A stretch of 64,000 nucleotides of DNA from Acanthochlamys bracteata. Lineage: Eukaryota > Streptophyta > Magnoliopsida > Pandanales > Velloziaceae. The notes under the pieces are model-generated. The model had not been told where the DNA came from. It made no database searches and saw only the letters and a program-made list of their open reading frames with translations. The stretch covers positions 4,278,001-4,342,000 of the forward strand of contig CM034130.1 of the NCBI GenBank assembly GCA_019914995.1, given 5' to 3'. The first letter of the stretch is position 1. Each line of letters begins with the position of its first letter. Of this stretch, positions 61,206 to 64,000 are shown in pieces. A program made the translations under genes and the position numbers.

Positions 61206-61330
61206 TTATAAAGCATATAATACATATATTTTCGGTAGTGCTGATAATAAATTATTAAAGAGGCTGGATTCCAACCTTTAATAATTTATTATTAGCATTA
61301 CCTGAAATGTATGTATTGTATGCTTTATAA
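61206..61330. repeat. Near-perfect 125-bp foldback (two arms of about 57 bp)
   Basis: The left arm begins ttataaagcatataatacat at 61206 and the right arm ends with its near-complement, atgtattgtatgctttataa, at 61330. The arms differ at about seven positions and the loop is about 10 nt (ctggattcca). No flanking target duplication longer than 2 bp was found. It may be a palindromic MITE or a small-RNA hairpin locus. Confidence 0.8.
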
Positions 61331-64000
61331 CCATGCCTGACCTCAAAAGGCTAAAGATAATGACATCATGTGATATGTACGAGTTAAAAAGGTTAGGTTG
61401 ATCCACCCTACAATTGTAGTAAGTTGAGTATTCTTTCCAGACCCCTTAGACCCTACTTTTATGTTTTTCCAAACTATTTAATTCAACATGACCAATAGTA
61501 TCAATCCATTTTAGTATCGCAATTCATCAACTCACCATTGGAGAGAGCACTAGCCTTTTGTAGCCTTGATAGTCTTCCAAATAGTTTTCATACATCAGTA
61601 CATATGCAAAAATTAAGCATTTAAGCATCTTATTGTTGAGTAAGTTAGTACTGCAAGGGGTGTATGTAAATGCAACACCAATTCAAGAGGGTGGTCTTCG
61701 GTTCTAATGCTAGTATAACTGCCACCTTATGTTTGAAAGCTAGGCGTATATTCAAATAGACCAAGTTAGTATTGATCCAACCGTTCATGATAGATTCTTA
61801 TTTGCTCATGTTTTATGCAATCTTTAGTGTGGAGCATCTTTTCCTCATCTAAGTAATAGGAGCATGTGAAGAGTAGATGCTGATGGTGGAGGGGAATTAA
61901 TTATGAGATGTGGATGAGAGGGTCTGGTTTTGCTTTTTACTTCATATAATTAAATGGAACTAGGTTGGAAATTTTATACCAGTATCAAACAAAAAGGATG
62001 GTCTCATCCCATGCTGGAAGTATCATCATAAGAGTTATTTTCTAATTAATCAGAATTAGTTACTGTATTCTCATATATTTGTATGTTGCATTTTTTTCTG
62101 CTATGTATGACTTTTTGGCCATCCATGTATGACTTCGTCCTGTAATTCATTTTAAAAAATTTTATACATAACAATCTACAAATTGTTCAGTAGTATTGTG
62201 CAGATTCTTAATGGCCTAGGGGCGTTTCTCTGTTTGGCACAACTCAAGCTTTATCCATTACAGCCTTTCAACAGCAAAGATGAAGGTTAGAAGCATGAAC
62301 TGCATCTGCCTACTTGTGAACATCAGCCAGATTTTGCCACCATTAACTAGGACGACAGACATCATTAATCCATCTCTTTGTTGGCATATCAAAGCTTTTG
62401 GTAATGGCTCTTAACTGTGTTTGAGATTTAATTAGGAATGTTCTCAGGGCTGTGAAGCTAATTATTTTATCGACCCTTTGTAGAATTCATGAATTCCTAT
62501 AGCGATTTTCTGTTTCTTGTGGATGTATGTTGGTTTTGGCTTTATTCATTAGCATTTGTTTTTGCCTAGAAGAAACTATAGAGGACTTATTTTGCAACTT
62601 CAGTCGTAGATCCTGATTGCAAATACGGTAGCGTACGTGTGAAGCTATATAACAGTATTTATGACTAGAATCTTTGCAACGGTTAGAAAATTGGTTATAA
62701 TTAAAATTTCTTCAATCAAACTCAAAAGAAACCAACCAGTCTATCTCTTTCTCCTCTTCTGCCTTGTAAAAACTAACAGAAAATCAAAGAACAAAAAAAG
62801 TTCAACTCGAAGGAATAACCTTTCTGTTTTCATTCTTTTGTTTTTCTTCTTCTTCTTTTCATTAGTTCATTTACCAGTTTTTAATTTCATGATTGGATTT
62901 TCTCTTTTCTGGAGTAGCAATAGTCAGATAGAGAAAATCGGCTAGAGTATTCAACAAACGAGAGATTGAAGTTTGGAATTGAAGTTCAGACGGTGTAAGA
63001 TTTCTCTTTTTCTTCATTTTGTTAACAATAGATTAGTTGCTAGAATTTTTTGGTGTTTGAGAGATTTCTTGCTTTCTTTTTGTTGTTCATTTGAATCTTA
63101 TTGATCGATTATGCGATACGAACATATTCCTTTCTCTATTTTTGGATGAAATAACTCTTCAAATTTCAATTAAAATATTTTTCATTTCAAGAAACCTTCT
63201 TGTTAAATGTTCTATTTCTTTGCATTTTTTAATATTTGAAACACTTTTTTTTTTCTTGTTGTTTATTCAAAATCTTCTTTGATTAGATCGTGGATTTATT
63301 CAAAATATTCTATTACGGTGTTTCTCTTTTTATTCTCATTTATTCCGAAATTTGTTTTTCAACATTTTGTTTTTACAATGTTTAATGTTTATAGGTTGCT
63401 TTTATGCTTATTTTAGGGTTTATGTGTGAACTTTTTTTAATATTGTTTCACCAATAATGGACATGGACAAGGAGATGGATAGTTGTAACTTCTTATGTTG
63501 TGTTTCCAAGATTATGAACTTCAATTTTGATTCTGAGGAAAACTCACTCCAACTTGTCCTCTTCCATTTTGGAGTTCCCTCTCTAGTTTCCTTACTACTA
63601 CTTGAGTGAAAGTTTTTGTTCTGATTCTCACTTTCAAAGAAAGAATATGGCTTTGAATGCTGTTTTCTTTTGCTTCATAGGCGAGTCGTAGCATTGATAA
63701 GAATAATAGCATTTAAATCTGCTTAGGCCACTGTGAATGCAATAGTAGCATGAAAAGGTAGCCATGATATCAACAAGTTGAAACCCTGAATTCATTGTGC
63801 ATAATTTCTTCTTTGATTTCATTTGAGCCCTTATTTTTTTCCATATTTTTTAGGATAATTAACTATGTCACTATGCCAAAAAGAAAAAGAATTGCAGTTT
63901 GGAAACCTAGACATCCACAACAGCCCATTTCTAATCTACTATTGTTGTATTATATCTAAGTTCGTCTATATATCACTTGTTATATCTAACCACTAACGCA
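61331..64000. other. A+T-rich sequence without a supported gene
   Basis: An exon-like piece at 62204-62290 follows a tgtgcag acceptor and ends at TAG, reading ILNGLGAFLCLAQLKLYPLQ; see the findings. The pyrimidine-rich region 62820-63480 resembles a plant 5' leader or intron, but no coding start could be supported. Confidence 0.35.

Noticed and set aside
1-64000. CRISPR arrays, operons, rRNA genes, prokaryotic or organelle insertions
   Set aside because: No regular spacer-repeat structure, ribosome-binding sites or rRNA/organelle sequence was recognised; all genes are plant nuclear in style.

Overview
The window is nuclear DNA of a flowering plant, most likely a eudicot. It is strongly A+T-rich, genes are interrupted by GT-AG introns, and intergenic space is filled with plant-type transposable elements (Athila-like Ty3/gypsy, hAT, PIF/Harbinger, an endogenous caulimovirus). 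The species cannot be named from the sequence alone.

Three host genes look intact. (1) 10140-11300 (+) is an intronless ANTH-domain clathrin-assembly adaptor of 386 residues. (2) 28245-29286 (+) is a STAY-GREEN / Mg-dechelatase gene in three exons (276 residues) that starts chlorophyll breakdown. (3) 36553-51603 (+) is an LPEAT2-type lysophospholipid acyltransferase with C-terminal EF-hands, 14 exons, 540 residues; its coding phase closes perfectly across all exons. A fourth gene may start on the minus strand at about 9.66-8.34 kb, but only its 5' end can be seen.

Four host-gene relics are present: a PPR fragment (12163-12650), a scrap of histone H2A (12789-12932), an EXO70 exocyst-subunit pseudogene (17281-18215) and a MINDY-type deubiquitinase pseudogene on the minus strand (55040-58145).

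Layout: 0-2.4 kb featureless; 2.4-6 kb nested LTR fossils, including a solo LTR with a perfect 5-bp target duplication inside an older LTR; 6-7.2 kb a decayed PIF/Harbinger transposase; 8.3-9.7 kb the 5' end of a minus-strand gene, head to head with the ANTH gene at 10.1 kb; 12-13 kb relic genes; 13.4-16.6 kb a pyrimidine-rich minisatellite and an Athila pol fossil; 17.3-18.2 kb EXO70 relic; 18.4-21.3 kb a hAT element with TIRs and an 8-bp target duplication; 22.4-24.3 kb a 1.9-kb TTA-duplicating element; 27.8-29.6 kb SGR; 31.8-33.8 kb a second copy of the 2.4-kb LTR family in opposite orientation; 36.4-51.6 kb LPEAT2, with a hAT derivative and a MITE in its introns; 52-53.4 kb a possible LTR fossil; 55-58.1 kb MINDY relic; 58.2-60.8 kb caulimovirus fossil in two head-to-head pieces; 61.2 kb a near-perfect hairpin.

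I saw no CRISPR arrays, operons, rRNA or convincing tRNA genes. The most informative observations are the structural relations among repeats (nested solo LTR, paired hAT elements, inverted LTR copies, rearranged pararetrovirus next to a dead gene) and the unusual gene structure and residues of the SGR copy.
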